DNA of 15,549 bases from Lentzea sp. (GCA_030146905.1 JASLAV010000052.1:1-15549); one strand, 5' to 3'. Positions 1 through 8,489 are shown, counted from the stretch's first letter. Notes: generated by a model from the letters alone, not told the origin. A program made the numbers and translations.

Positions 1-740
1 CCGAGCTCGGCGACCGGATCTACACCGCCACCGACCACCCCGCTGACCAGACCATCGCGCTGCACTGCGAGAACTCCTACCAGCGGGCGTTCCCCCGGCG
101 GCTGGTGTTCTGCTGCCTGCGGCCACCGGCGACGGGGGGTGCGACGTCCCTCGCGGACACCCGCCGGGTGCTCGGCCGGATCAGGCCGGAGGTGCTGGCC
201 GGCTTCGCCGAACACGGCGTTCGATACGTGCGCAACTACGGCACCGGGCTGGGCATGTCGTGGCAGGAGGCGTTTCAGACCCAGCAGCGCGCCGACGTCG
301 AGGAGTACTGCCGCGAGCAGGACCTCGACGTCGAGTGGGGCGAACGCGACCGGCTGCGCACCAGTCAGGTCCGGCCCGCGCTCGCCGTGCACCCCGGTAC
401 CGGCGACAGGGTGTGGTTCAACCACGCGGTCTTCTTCCACCCCAGCAGCCTGCCTGAACAGGTCACCGCCGAGGTCGGTGGCCGGCTGGCGGAGGCGGAC
501 CTGCCCGCGACGACCTGCTACGGGGACGGCTCCCCGATCCTCGCCGAGGACCTGGACCACCTGCGGTCGGCCTACGCCGCCGAACGCGTCGCGGTGCCGT
601 GGGAGCAGGGCGACGTCCTGGTGGTGGACAACCTGCTGGCCGCGCATGGCCGTGAGCCCTTCACGGGTGAGCGCCAGGTGGCGGTCGGCATGGGCGGCCC
701 GCTCACGTGGGACGCGGTGCGGGACGGGGCGAACCGGTGA
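1..740 (+). CDS. SyrP-like Fe(II)/2-oxoglutarate dioxygenase, 5' end cut by window
   Basis: This is the C-terminal 245 residues of a TauD/SyrP-family non-haem iron oxygenase; the frame is open back to the first full codon at position 3, so the start lies outside the window. Numbering from that codon, the proximal metal motif is H21-x-E23 in ALHCENSY. It is followed by the family's [19 protein letters not shown] stretch, in which the GG-T segment helps hold 2-oxoglutarate. The distal metal His215 and the 2OG-binding Arg224 sit in [18 protein letters not shown]. SyrP-like enzymes hydroxylate amino acids tethered to NRPS carrier proteins, typically at the beta carbon. The acidic metal ligand is Glu rather than Asp, which I regard as normal in this subgroup. 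The gene is followed by a 92-base gap and then the MbtH gene, so it probably belongs to the same cluster. Substrate is unknown; a beta-hydroxylated residue of the peptide is the natural guess. Confidence 0.85.
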   Translation, partial: ELGDRIYTATDHPADQTIALHCENSYQRAFPRRLVFCCLRPPATGGATSLADTRRVLGRIRPEVLAGFAEHGVRYVRNYGTGLGMSWQEAFQTQQRADVEEYCREQDLDVEWGERDRLRTSQVRPALAVHPGTGDRVWFNHAVFFHPSSLPEQVTAEVGGRLAEADLPATTCYGDGSPILAEDLDHLRSAYAAERVAVPWEQGDVLVVDNLLAAHGREPFTGERQVAVGMGGPLTWDAVRDGANR

Positions 741-820
741 CCCGGCACGCCCGTCCACCTCCCTTGCCCCCGCCGCCCCTCGCCCCCGACGAGCCCGAAC
801 ACCCGTTCCGCAACCCGAGC

Positions 821-825
821 AGGAG
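821..825 (+). promoter_or_regulatory. Ribosome binding site fixing the MbtH start
   Basis: AGGAG lies 7 bases before the GTG at 833. It rules out the upstream in-frame ATG at 707, which would add 42 low-complexity Pro/Arg-rich residues and overlap the previous gene. Confidence 0.7.
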
Positions 826-832
826 CTGTTCC

Positions 833-1420
833 GTGACCAAGCCTGTGGACGAAGTCACCGACGACCGCACCTACCACGTCGTCATCAACGCAGAAGAGCA
901 GTACTCGATCTGGCCGGCCGACCAGGACCTGCCCGGCGGCTGGACCGTCGCGGGCAGGACCGGCAGTCGTGAGGAGTGCCTCGCCCACATCGACGTGGTG
1001 TGGACCGACATGCGACCGCTGAGCCTGCGGCAGTTCATGGCCGAGCACCCGGACGGCTTGGCCGAGGAGGTCGTGGACGACCCGTACGCGGGCGTTCCGA
1101 CCCTGGTGGACCGGCTCTCCACCGGACAGCACCCGGTCGAGGTGTCGCTGCGCCCCGACCGCACGGCGGCCGCGCTCGGCGAGGCCGTCGAGCGCGGGTT
1201 CGTCTTCCTCCGGTTCACCGACACCGAGGGCGGCACCGAACTGGGGGTGGAACTCGTGCCGGAGGACTGCGCGCTCTCCGGCGCGGACTTCGCCGCGGGA
1301 ACGGGGGAGATCCGCCTCAGCGGGGCTCTGGAACTGGACTTCGTCCCGGTCACCTGCACCGCGTCGATCGATCTGGCCACGTTGACCGGCCAGGGGAGCC
1401 TGGTCGTTCGCGAGGTGTGA
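833..1420 (+). CDS. MbtH-like NRPS helper protein with an extra C-terminal domain
   Basis: Residues about 12-72 are a complete MbtH domain: [17 protein letters not shown], then GGW, then [19 protein letters not shown]. The three conserved Trp residues are at 27, 37 and 57. MbtH proteins bind NRPS adenylation domains and raise their solubility or activity. Free-standing MbtH proteins are usually about 65-80 residues; this one is 195. The remaining roughly 110 residues (about 85-195) are predicted to be mostly beta strand, with segments such as [20 protein letters not shown] and [17 protein letters not shown] do not recognise that domain. It is not an adenylation domain, so this is not the NikP1-type MbtH-A fusion. 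The GTG start is chosen on the AGGAG 7 bases upstream. The gene sits 9-36 bases before the glycosyltransferase gene, depending on the start used there. Its presence implies NRPS modules nearby, outside this window. Confidence 0.9.
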   Translation: MTKPVDEVTDDRTYHVVINAEEQYSIWPADQDLPGGWTVAGRTGSREECLAHIDVVWTDMRPLSLRQFMAEHPDGLAEEVVDDPYAGVPTLVDRLSTGQHPVEVSLRPDRTAAALGEAVERGFVFLRFTDTEGGTELGVELVPEDCALSGADFAAGTGEIRLSGALELDFVPVTCTASIDLATLTGQGSLVVREV

Positions 1421-1444
1421 CCGGAGGACGTGGGTCGGAGCTAC

Positions 1445-1449
1445 GGAGG
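1445..1449 (+). promoter_or_regulatory. Ribosome binding site favouring GTG 1457 for the GT9 gene
   Basis: GGAGG lies 7 bases before the in-frame GTG at 1457 and only 1 base before the ATG at 1451. A second GGAGG at 1423-1427 lies 2 bases before the GTG at 1430. Spacing supports 1457; the ATG at 1451 remains possible. Confidence 0.5.
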
Positions 1450-1456
1450 CATGGCA

Positions 1457-2596
1457 GTGGTGGAGTCCGAGGTGTACGTGTTCGCGCGGCTCGCCGCGCC
1501 GGGTCTCGGCGACCTCGTGCAGCGCAACATCGCGTTCGCCTTGTTGCGCCGGGCCTACCCGGAGGCGGCGATCACCGTCGTGACCGGCCGTTCGCTGGCT
1601 GCCCGGTTCGGCGAGTTCTTCGCGCGGCACAGCTACGCCACGGCCGTGCTGCCCTGCCCGGATCCAGGTGAGCAGGACGCGGACGGCTGGGCGCGGTTCA
1701 CCGAGCGCCTCGCCGCGGGCAGCGCTCAGGTGTGCTTCGTCGACCCGGACAGCAGGGGACTGGGCGCGGCCGAGGCCAGGAAGGCCGGGATCCCGGTCCG
1801 CCTGGGCCTGCCGGGACCGGGGGTGCGCGAGGGCGACCTCACGCACCCGCTCCGGCTGCCTCGCCCGGTGTTCGGCCTGCCGGACCTCTTCGACCACGCG
1901 TCGGCGCTGGCCGCGGCACTCGGCCTGCCGGGCAGGCTCCGCGCGCACGAGGTGGTACCGGAGTTGCCGCGCAGTACCGCGCCCCCTCCTCAGCTGGTCG
2001 CCGGCTCGCCCAGGATCGCCGTGCACCCCGGTGGTGCCCCGCACTGGAACAGGCGGTGGCCGCTCGACAACTACGCCGAGCTCTGCCGGCTGGTGGTCCG
2101 GCACACCGGCGCCACCTGCTACCTGCTCGGTGACCAGGCCGAACACGACGACCTGCTCCGCCTGGCCGCGACCGTCACCGGAGCGCAGCCGGGGGCGCGC
2201 GTCGAGGTGGTCACGGGCACCTCCCTCGACGCGACCGCGAACCTGCTGGCCGCGATGGACCTGCTGGTCGGCAACGACTCGTCGCTGGCGCACGTGGCCG
2301 CGGCGGTGCGCACGCCGACCGTGGTCGTCTACGGCCCGACCGGGACCGAGTTCCTGTGGACGCGGGTGTACCCGCACCACACGGCCGTCTCGCTGCGCTA
2401 CCCCTGCCAGGCGGCCACCAACCCGGCGGAGGACGTCTCCGTCCGGGTCTGCGCACACGGCTGCCCCCTTTCCTACACGTCGCCCGACGGGCCCTACCCG
2501 AGATGCCTGACCGACCTCGCCGTCGAGCGGGTGTGGGCCGCCGTCGCCCGGCGGCTCGGTGAGACCGGCGCACGCAGAATCGAGGTCCTATCGTGA
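1457..2596 (+). CDS. blmE: GT9-family glycosyltransferase (heptosyltransferase-like), BlmE-type
   Basis: A 379-residue protein of glycosyltransferase family 9, the ADP-heptose:LPS heptosyltransferase family. The N-terminal half has the acceptor-side GLGDLVQRNIAFALLRRAYP motif (residues 17-35). The C-terminal half has the donor-side signatures: AVHPGGAPHWNRRWPLDNYAEL (split at 188-194 and 195-209) and DLLVGNDSSLAHVAAAVRTP (268-287), followed by YGPTG. A Cys set near the end (C317, C332, C336, C350) resembles the Cys-rich C-terminus often seen in GT9. An actinomycete makes no lipopolysaccharide, so a natural-product sugar transfer is expected. It is coupled to a carbamoyltransferase and an HldE-like enzyme, as I recall for blmE, blmD and blmC, where the sugars are L-gulose and 3-O-carbamoyl-D-mannose. 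The family call is firm; the blmE name rests on context. The start is uncertain among 1430, 1451 and 1457. Confidence 0.85.
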   Translation: MVESEVYVFARLAAPGLGDLVQRNIAFALLRRAYPEAAITVVTGRSLAARFGEFFARHSYATAVLPCPDPGEQDADGWARFTERLAAGSAQVCFVDPDSRGLGAAEARKAGIPVRLGLPGPGVREGDLTHPLRLPRPVFGLPDLFDHASALAAALGLPGRLRAHEVVPELPRSTAPPPQLVAGSPRIAVHPGGAPHWNRRWPLDNYAELCRLVVRHTGATCYLLGDQAEHDDLLRLAATVTGAQPGARVEVVTGTSLDATANLLAAMDLLVGNDSSLAHVAAAVRTPTVVVYGPTGTEFLWTRVYPHHTAVSLRYPCQAATNPAEDVSVRVCAHGCPLSYTSPDGPYPRCLTDLAVERVWAAVARRLGETGARRIEVLS

Positions 2597-4227
2597 GCAG
2601 CGGGCAACCGGACGCGGTCCGCACCATCCTGGCGGTCAACTTCAACCACGACGGCGCGGCCGTCCTGCTCCGCGAGGGCAGGGTGGCGGGCTTCGTCACC
2701 ACCGAGCGGTTCTCGCGGATCAAGAAACACCCGGGACTGCGGGAGGCGGACCTCGCCGAGCTGCTGGACCAGGCGGGGCTTTCACTGTCCGATGTGGACC
2801 ACGTGCTGCTGTGCAACCTGCACAACATGGACTCGCCGGACATCGCTCTGCTGCACGGGTCCGACCTCAAGGAGACCTGGCTCGAGTTCTGGGTGGACCA
2901 GCGCAACGCGCGGGTCAGCATCCACGGCCGGCAGATCCCGTGCACGGTCAACCCGGAGCACCACCTGCTGCACGCCGCCTCGAGCTTCTACACCTCGCCG
3001 TTCGACACCGCGGTGTCGGTGGCCATCGACCCCCTCGGCTGCCGCGCCTACCTGGGCCGTGGCTCCAAGCTGATGCCGTTGCGGCGTGACTTCGACAGCT
3101 GGTTCACCGCCAACGTCGGCTACTGCTACGTGGCCGAGGCGATGTTCGGTTCGAGCATCGTCGGCGCCGGCAAGGTCATGGGGCTGGCACCGTACGGCGA
3201 GTCCGAAGGGTCGAACGAAGTCGACCTCACCGGCATCACCCGGTTCGACGAACTGGTCGCCCTGGCCGACAAGGACCCCGTGCCCGTCAAGGTCGGCGAC
3301 AGGGAGCTCAACGCCCGCCTGGCGCACTACATCCAGCGCGGCCTGGACATCCAGCTGATGGAGCTGTTCGCCCAGCTCGGCCCGATCGCCGCGCGCGCCG
3401 GGATCGGGCCGAACCTGTGCCTGTCCGGTGGCACCGCGCTGAACGTGGTCGGCACGGAGCCGGCGTTCGCCGCGTCCGCGTTCGAGCGGATCCACTTCCA
3501 CCCCGCCTGCGGCGACGACGGGACCGCGATCGGCGCCGCCCTGTGGTACTGGCACCACGTCCTGGGCCACCCGAGGCAACCGCACCCGAACACCGAGCTG
3601 ATGTACTCGGTCAGGCAGTACCCGGAACAGGCCGTTCAGAGCGCCCTGGACGAGCACCGCGACGAGATCTCGGTGGAGGTCGTCGACGACTACGTGGGAC
3701 GCGCGGCGGATCTGATCGCCGGGGGCGCTGTCGTCGGCTGGTTCGACGGGGCCGCGGAGATCGGGCCCCGCGCGCTCGGGCACCGCAGCATCCTCGCCGA
3801 CCCGCGCAGCCCCACGATGCGGGACCGGCTGAACTCGGAGATCAAGCTGCGGGAGCACTTCCGCCCGTTCGCCCCCTCGGTGCGCAACGAGCGGGCGGCC
3901 GAGTGGTTCGGCGTGGCCGACAGCCCCTTCATGCTGCGCGCGGCTCCGGTGCTCAAACCGGGGGTGCCCGCGGTGACGCACGTGGACGGTACCGCGCGCC
4001 TGCAGACGGTCCGTCGCGAGGACAACCCCGCCTACTACGACCTGATCCGCGCGTTCGAGGACCGGACCGGGGTGCCCATGGTGCTGAACACGAGCCTGAA
4101 CACCAAGGGCGAGCCGATCGCCGAAACCCCGCGGGACGCCGTGCGGACCTTGCTGGACGCGGGACTCGACCACTTGGTGCTGCCGCACATGATCGTGCGA
4201 CGGCGCGAGCGGGGGACCGCGTCGTGA
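2593..4227 (+). CDS. blmD: O-carbamoyltransferase (NodU/CmcH/TobZ family), BlmD-type
   Basis: A 544-residue, full-length carbamoyltransferase that moves a carbamoyl group from carbamoyl phosphate, via carbamoyl-AMP, onto a sugar hydroxyl. The N-terminal Kae1-like domain opens with ILAVNFNHDGAAVLL. It carries the metal-binding His pair H123/H127 in EHHLLHAAS and the CGDDGTAIGAA stretch at 306-316. The C-terminal YrdC-related half has the hallmark EIGPRALGHRSILADPR (389-405) followed by REHFRPFAPSV (420-430). The GTG start at 2593 lies inside the stop of the glycosyltransferase gene (GTGA overlap), and the gene ends in another GTGA overlap with the next gene. In bleomycin the carbamoyl group is on the 3-OH of D-mannose; the substrate here is inferred by analogy. 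The gene name rests on the neighbourhood plus a length close to what I remember for BlmD. Confidence 0.9.
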   Translation: MSSGQPDAVRTILAVNFNHDGAAVLLREGRVAGFVTTERFSRIKKHPGLREADLAELLDQAGLSLSDVDHVLLCNLHNMDSPDIALLHGSDLKETWLEFWVDQRNARVSIHGRQIPCTVNPEHHLLHAASSFYTSPFDTAVSVAIDPLGCRAYLGRGSKLMPLRRDFDSWFTANVGYCYVAEAMFGSSIVGAGKVMGLAPYGESEGSNEVDLTGITRFDELVALADKDPVPVKVGDRELNARLAHYIQRGLDIQLMELFAQLGPIAARAGIGPNLCLSGGTALNVVGTEPAFAASAFERIHFHPACGDDGTAIGAALWYWHHVLGHPRQPHPNTELMYSVRQYPEQAVQSALDEHRDEISVEVVDDYVGRAADLIAGGAVVGWFDGAAEIGPRALGHRSILADPRSPTMRDRLNSEIKLREHFRPFAPSVRNERAAEWFGVADSPFMLRAAPVLKPGVPAVTHVDGTARLQTVRREDNPAYYDLIRAFEDRTGVPMVLNTSLNTKGEPIAETPRDAVRTLLDAGLDHLVLPHMIVRRRERGTAS

Positions 4228-5717
4228 ACGGCGATCTGCTCGGCCTGCTGGCCGCCGTCAGGGGGCTGCGGGTGGCGGTCGTCGGAGACGCGATTCTCGA
4301 CAGGTATCTCACCGGTGCGCCCGTCGGGATGTGCAGGGAGGCGCCGGTGCCGGTGCTCGAGCTGACCGGTGAGCGCGACCAGTGCGGCGGTGCGGCGAAC
4401 GTGGCGGCGAACCTCCGCTCGCTCGGCGCAGAACCGCGGCTGTTCGCCGTGGTCGGCGCTGACGCCGCCGGCCGGCAGCTGCGTGCGGCGATGGCCGCCG
4501 CCGGGGTCGGCACCGACCACCTGGTGACCGACGAGAGCCGGGCGACGGTGGTCAAGCGCCGGGTGCTGGCCCAGCGGCAGATGCTGCTGCGGCTGGACGA
4601 GGGCAGCAAGAAGCCGATCGGCACTGCCGCCGCGGCCGAACTGGCCGCCCGGTTGACCGAAGAGCTCCCTTCGTGCGACCTGGTGATCGCCTGCGACTAC
4701 GCCTACGGCACCTTCGTCGAGCCGGTCACCAGGTCGCTGGCACGTTCCCCGCGCCGCCCGCCGCTCGCCGTGGACTCGCGGACGCCGGCCGCGTTCCGGC
4801 CGCTGCGCCCGGCCGTGGTCAAGCCGAACTACGCCGAGGCCGTCGCGCTCCTGGGTGAACCCCAGCTCGCCTCGGCCGGCGAGCGGGTGCGCCAGGTCGC
4901 GGACCACCAGGACCTGCTGCTGGAGCGCAGCGGTGCCGACCTCGTCGCGGTCACCCTCGACCGGGACGGCGCGGTGGTGCTGCAGGCAGGGCGACCGAGC
5001 GTGCGGACCTACGCAACCGGCCGCGAAGCCGAGACGACGGTCGGCGCCGGGGACACCTTCACGGCGGCGATCGCGCTGGCACTGGCCGCCGGCGCCGATC
5101 CGGCCTCCGCGGCGGAGTTCGCTTCCGCGGCGGCGGGAACCGTGGTGCGCCAGCCGGGCACGGCGATCTGCGATCCGGCGGAACTGCGGCGAAGGCTGGC
5201 CGGCACCGGCACGATCCTGCCCGGCGGCGAGCTGCCCGCCTGGCTCACCGATGTGACGGGCCGCGGCTACCGGGTGGTGTTCACCAACGGTTGCTTCGAC
5301 ATCCTGCACGGAGGGCACGTCTCCCTGCTCAGCAGGGCGAAGGCGTTCGGCGAGCTGCTCGTGGTGGGGGTGAACGCCGACGAGAGCGTGCGCAGGCTCA
5401 AGGGGCCGTCCCGGCCGGTGATCCCGCTGGCGGAACGGATGCGGGTGCTGGCCGCGCTCGGCTGCGTCGACGTCGTGGTGCCCTTCGACGCCGACAGCCC
5501 GACCGAGCTGATCGAGCGGCTGAGGCCCGAGGTCTACGTCAAGGGTGACGACTACACCGTCGCGAACCTGCCGGAAGCGCCGCTGGTCGAACGGCTCGGC
5601 GGTCGCGTCGAGCTGCTCAGCACCGTCGACGGCCGCTCCACCACCAAGATCATCCGAGATGTCCACGCACTGTCCGCCGACGGGCGCCACACCGTTCCGG
5701 ACCGGAAAGGGGTATGA
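4224..5717 (+). CDS. blmC: Bifunctional sugar kinase / nucleotidylyltransferase (HldE/RfaE-like), BlmC-type
   Basis: A 497-residue fusion laid out like HldE. An N-terminal PfkB/ribokinase-type kinase spans about 1-330, with VVGDAILDRY, then QCGGAANVAANL, then the anion-hole/catalytic TVGAGDTF. A C-terminal cytidylyltransferase-like domain spans about 345-485, with TNGCFDILHGGH (the HxGH motif as HGGH), YVKGDDY and TTKII. HldE phosphorylates heptose 7-phosphate at C1, then adenylylates it. In bleomycin clusters the homologue BlmC is assigned as the NDP-sugar synthase for the hexose units. All nucleotide-binding motifs look intact, so both halves should be active. The start is GTG in a GTGA overlap with the carbamoyltransferase gene; the last about 15 residues (SADGRHTVPDRKGV) lie beyond the family core. 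Whether the substrate is a heptose or a hexose phosphate cannot be read from sequence. Confidence 0.88.
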   Translation: MNGDLLGLLAAVRGLRVAVVGDAILDRYLTGAPVGMCREAPVPVLELTGERDQCGGAANVAANLRSLGAEPRLFAVVGADAAGRQLRAAMAAAGVGTDHLVTDESRATVVKRRVLAQRQMLLRLDEGSKKPIGTAAAAELAARLTEELPSCDLVIACDYAYGTFVEPVTRSLARSPRRPPLAVDSRTPAAFRPLRPAVVKPNYAEAVALLGEPQLASAGERVRQVADHQDLLLERSGADLVAVTLDRDGAVVLQAGRPSVRTYATGREAETTVGAGDTFTAAIALALAAGADPASAAEFASAAAGTVVRQPGTAICDPAELRRRLAGTGTILPGGELPAWLTDVTGRGYRVVFTNGCFDILHGGHVSLLSRAKAFGELLVVGVNADESVRRLKGPSRPVIPLAERMRVLAALGCVDVVVPFDADSPTELIERLRPEVYVKGDDYTVANLPEAPLVERLGGRVELLSTVDGRSTTKIIRDVHALSADGRHTVPDRKGV

Positions 5718-5721
5718 ACCG

Positions 5722-6639
5722 ATGGAAACGACCACCGGAGCCCGGCGAACGGACCGGACACGGCAGCGGTACTCCGACCTCATCGCCGACCTGCTCGCCG
5801 AGGGAGACGAGGCCGCCGCGCGGGCGTGCGCGGAACTGGCCGTCGCCCAGGGCGTCTGGCGCCATCCCGACCAGCGCCCGACGCACTACGTGCCCTCCCT
5901 GCCGCCGATCCCGGTCTACGACCCGGAGCGGTTCTGGTTCACCGACTACCTGCGTGAGAGCTACCCGCGCATCCGCGCCGAGCTGGATTCGGTCACCGAC
6001 CCGGCGGCGCGCGGCTTCCTGCCGGTGGAGGAGCCGCTGCTCGGCAAGGGCCGGTGGGACCAGGTGATCTTCTACGAGACGGGGCAGCGGTTCGCCGACG
6101 CCTGCGACCGGTTCCCGGTCACCGCCGGCGTCATCGAGGGCATCCCGGAAGCCAGCAGCGGTGGGCCGGGAGTGGTCACCCTGTCCTGGCTCCATCCCGG
6201 AGCGCACATCAAGCCGCACTGCGGGGGGTCCAACGCCCGGCAACGGGTCCACCTCGGACTCGTCGTGCCGGAGGGGCCGCGGATGAGGGTCGGGGACCAG
6301 ATCCTGCGGTGGCGGGAAGGCGACTGCCTGGTCTTCGACGACTCCTTCGAGCACGAGGTGTGGCACGAGGGCGTCGAACCCAGAGTCGTGCTGCTGCTGG
6401 ACGTCTCGCACAGCGAGCTGGACGACAGCATCCGGGACTGGATCCTCTCCGCCCGCACCACGTTCGACGACCGCATCCGCGCGTACATGGACGAGCACGG
6501 CATCGCACGAGCCGAACTGGTCGACGGCGTGCTGAGGCTCATCGCCGACAGCGGGCCGGCGAGCCTGGTCACCCGGCACCTGCGTGAGGTCGACGCGTCG
6601 GCGGTCGTGCTCGAGGACGGGAAGGTCAGGTACGAGTGA
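5722..6639 (+). CDS. Aspartyl/asparaginyl beta-hydroxylase-like Fe/2OG oxygenase, copy 1
   Basis: A 305-residue protein. Residues about 110-235 form an AspH-type double-stranded beta-helix: VTLSWLHPGAHIKPHCGG, then RQRVHLGLVVP, then RVGDQILRWREGDCLVFDD, then SFEHEVWH. By comparison with human AspH, the two iron ligands are H166 (PHCG) and H211 (FEHEVW), and R175 and R221 would bind 2-oxoglutarate. This family uses a His-His pair without the usual acidic ligand, so its absence is expected. The N-terminal about 100 residues (PVYDPERFWFTDYLRESYPRI and around) and a roughly 60-residue C-terminal module are shared with the second copy at 9481-10467, so the two are paralogues. ATG 5722 follows the previous stop by 4 bases, with an AAGGGG sequence about 9 bases upstream. 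A plausible job is beta-hydroxylation of a building block or tethered residue, such as the beta-hydroxyhistidine of bleomycins. Which copy does that is unknown. Confidence 0.87.
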   Translation: METTTGARRTDRTRQRYSDLIADLLAEGDEAAARACAELAVAQGVWRHPDQRPTHYVPSLPPIPVYDPERFWFTDYLRESYPRIRAELDSVTDPAARGFLPVEEPLLGKGRWDQVIFYETGQRFADACDRFPVTAGVIEGIPEASSGGPGVVTLSWLHPGAHIKPHCGGSNARQRVHLGLVVPEGPRMRVGDQILRWREGDCLVFDDSFEHEVWHEGVEPRVVLLLDVSHSELDDSIRDWILSARTTFDDRIRAYMDEHGIARAELVDGVLRLIADSGPASLVTRHLREVDASAVVLEDGKVRYE

Positions 6640-8489
6640 ACTCTCCCACCCCGACCGGCCAGGAGGCGGACCGGCCGCCGGGTCCCGGTTGGTCGCAGCT
6701 GTTCGCCCTGCTGCGGTTCGGTCCCCGCCTGCGGTTCGAGCTGGCCGGTCTGCTGGTGCTGGACCTGCTGTCCTACACCACCGTGCTCATCCAGCCCCAG
6801 GCGGTGAAGTGGCTGCTGGACTCGGTGTCGACCGGCGCGAGCTTCGTGCCCGCCGTGCTGGCGCTCGCCGTGGTGGCCGTGTGCTCCGCGATCCTGGTCA
6901 CGGTGAGCAGCTACCTGCTGGGCAAGCTGGGGCTGCGGATGGTGCTCGGTGCGCGATCCGGCATGGTCGGCTCACTGCTGCGGGCGCGGGTCACCACCGT
7001 GCAGCGCATGCCGATCGGCGACGTGCTCTCCCGGGTCGGCAGCGACACCATGCTCCTGCAGAACGCGTTGTCCGAAGCGTTGGTCCGCGGCGCGGTCGCT
7101 CCGATCGTCCTGGTCGCGACGGTCGTCCTGATGGCGTTCACGGACCTGTCGATGGTGCTGGTGCTGCTCGCCATCGTGGCCGTGGGCATCGGAGTCGAAC
7201 GACTGGTCCTGCGCCGGCTGTCCAGGGCGACCGAGGCGGCCCAGGCCCAGGTCGGTGAGATGCTCAGCGGGCTGCAGCGGGTCCTCGTCGCCTTCCGCAC
7301 GGTCAAGGCCTCCGGCACCGAGGCGCGCGAGGCGGACCGGATCATCGGGCAGGCCGAGTCGGCCTACCGGCAGGGAGCCAGGGCCGCGGGCTGGAACGCG
7401 GTCGTCGACGGCACCGGCTGGTTCCTCATGGACCTCATGTTCATCACCGCGCTCGGCATGGGTGCCGTGAAGATCGCCTCGGGTGAGATGTCGGTCAGCG
7501 AGCTCGTCGCGTTCATGCTCTACATCACCGTCCTGCGCACACCGGTGGCGGTGCTGACGAACGCCGCGAGCGCCATCACGGCAGGCCTGGCCGCACTGGC
7601 CAGGGTGGAGCAGGTCCGGACCGTCCCGGCCGAGCCGGACGACCACGAGGCGACCGCCGCTCCGGCACCCGGTCCCTCCGACGTCCCGGCACCGGCCGGG
7701 ATCGTGCTCGACGACGTCTGGGCGGGATACCAGGACCACCCGGTGCTCAAGGGCGTCTCGCTGCACGTCCCGCACGGTCTGACCGTGCTGACCGGTCCGT
7801 CCGGTATCGGCAAGACCACCGTCCTGAACCTGATCGAGCGGTTCCTGGAGGTCGGCCAGGGGCGCCTGCTGCTGGACGGAGTCGACGTCACGGCGTTGCG
7901 GCGCGACGAGCTCCGCAACCGCCTGGCCTACGTCGAGCAGGACGCGCCTCTGCTCGGTGTGAGCATCCGGGAGGCCGTGCGGTACGGCACGGACTGCACG
8001 GACGACGAGGAGCTGTTCTCCGCCTTGCGAGCCGTCGGGCTCGCCGACTGGGTCGAGACCTTGCCCCGCGGTCTGGACACCGCCATCGGAGAGCGCGCGG
8101 TCGCGATCTCCGGCGGCCAGCGGCAACGGCTGGCGGTGGCCCGCGCGCTGCTGCGCCACGCCGATGTGATCCTGCTCGACGAGGCGACCTCGCAACTCGA
8201 CGCGGACAGCGAGAAGACCCTGCTGCGCACGCTCGTGGACCAGGCCAAGGTTCGCGCCGTGCTCGCGGTCAGCCACCGCATGTCCGTGGCGAGCCAGGCC
8301 GATCTGGTGATCCTGCTCGACGAGGGCAAGGTCCGGGCAGCGGGGAAGCATGCCGAGTTGCTGCGATCGGACGCGCTCTATCGCCGGTTGGCGACCACGG
8401 GCCCGGCGACGCCGGAGCCGGGGTCACCGGTGCGCAGGAGTGAACATGACAGCGAGCAGATCGATTCGAGGAGTTTCCATGGCAGCTGA
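6636..8489 (+). CDS. ABC transporter, fused permease-ATPase half-transporter (exporter type)
   Basis: A 617-residue exporter half-transporter, expected to work as a dimer in the cytoplasmic membrane. Residues about 20-325 hold roughly six hydrophobic spans, for example ELAGLLVLDLLSYTTVLI, VPAVLALAVVAVCSAILVTV, PIVLVATVVLMAF and MVLVLLAIVAVGIGV. A Pro/Ala-rich linker spans 330-353. The ATPase has Walker A GPSGIGKTT (387-395), Q-loop Q435, signature ISGGQ (491-495, Ile for the usual Leu), Walker B VILLDEATS (511-519) and H-loop H547. The start is GTG in a GTGA overlap with the preceding oxygenase gene. Sitting between tailoring genes and sharing an operon with the acetyltransferase resistance gene, it probably exports the finished, possibly N-acetylated, product. 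The last about 25 residues are a polar tail that overlaps the start of the next gene. Confidence 0.93.
   Translation: MNSPTPTGQEADRPPGPGWSQLFALLRFGPRLRFELAGLLVLDLLSYTTVLIQPQAVKWLLDSVSTGASFVPAVLALAVVAVCSAILVTVSSYLLGKLGLRMVLGARSGMVGSLLRARVTTVQRMPIGDVLSRVGSDTMLLQNALSEALVRGAVAPIVLVATVVLMAFTDLSMVLVLLAIVAVGIGVERLVLRRLSRATEAAQAQVGEMLSGLQRVLVAFRTVKASGTEAREADRIIGQAESAYRQGARAAGWNAVVDGTGWFLMDLMFITALGMGAVKIASGEMSVSELVAFMLYITVLRTPVAVLTNAASAITAGLAALARVEQVRTVPAEPDDHEATAAPAPGPSDVPAPAGIVLDDVWAGYQDHPVLKGVSLHVPHGLTVLTGPSGIGKTTVLNLIERFLEVGQGRLLLDGVDVTALRRDELRNRLAYVEQDAPLLGVSIREAVRYGTDCTDDEELFSALRAVGLADWVETLPRGLDTAIGERAVAISGGQRQRLAVARALLRHADVILLDEATSQLDADSEKTLLRTLVDQAKVRAVLAVSHRMSVASQADLVILLDEGKVRAAGKHAELLRSDALYRRLATTGPATPEPGSPVRRSEHDSEQIDSRSFHGS
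8436..8440 (+). promoter_or_regulatory. Alternative ribosome binding site upstream of the ankyrin gene
   Basis: AGGAG lies 5 bases before an in-frame ATG at 8446, which would lengthen the ankyrin protein by 11 residues (MTASRSIRGVS). A second AGGAG at 8469-8473 lies 5 bases before ATG 8479. Both starts are well formed, so the true start is ambiguous. Confidence 0.4.
8469..8473 (+). promoter_or_regulatory. Ribosome binding site for the ankyrin gene start at 8479
   Basis: AGGAG with 5-base spacing to ATG 8479. I prefer this start because the ankyrin fold begins almost at once (RRRDVLAEACRTGD) and the overlap with the transporter gene is only 11 bases. Confidence 0.55.

Noticed and set aside
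707..832. Upstream ATG start for the MbtH gene
   Set aside because: It would add a low-complexity Pro/Arg-rich leader overlapping the oxygenase gene; the AGGAG and GTG at 833 start exactly before the MbtH fold.
741..832. Promoter or terminator in the gap before the MbtH gene
   Set aside because: The 92 bases are C-rich with no clear -35/-10 pair and no stem followed by a T-run.
1430..1456. GTG 1430 as start of the GT9 gene
   Set aside because: Its GGAGG is only 2 bases away, too close; GTG 1457 has the better spacing. I keep it as a possible alternative.
572..2458. 628-residue minus-strand open frame over the MbtH and GT9 genes
   Set aside because: The composition is Arg/Gly/Val-rich with no recognisable motif, and the forward genes show clear domains.
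4035..5783. 582-residue minus-strand open frame over blmC
   Set aside because: It is a shadow of the kinase/nucleotidylyltransferase gene with no domain of its own.
6972..8351. 459-residue minus-strand open frame over the ABC transporter
   Set aside because: It is antisense to a fully motif-supported ABC gene, with biased composition.
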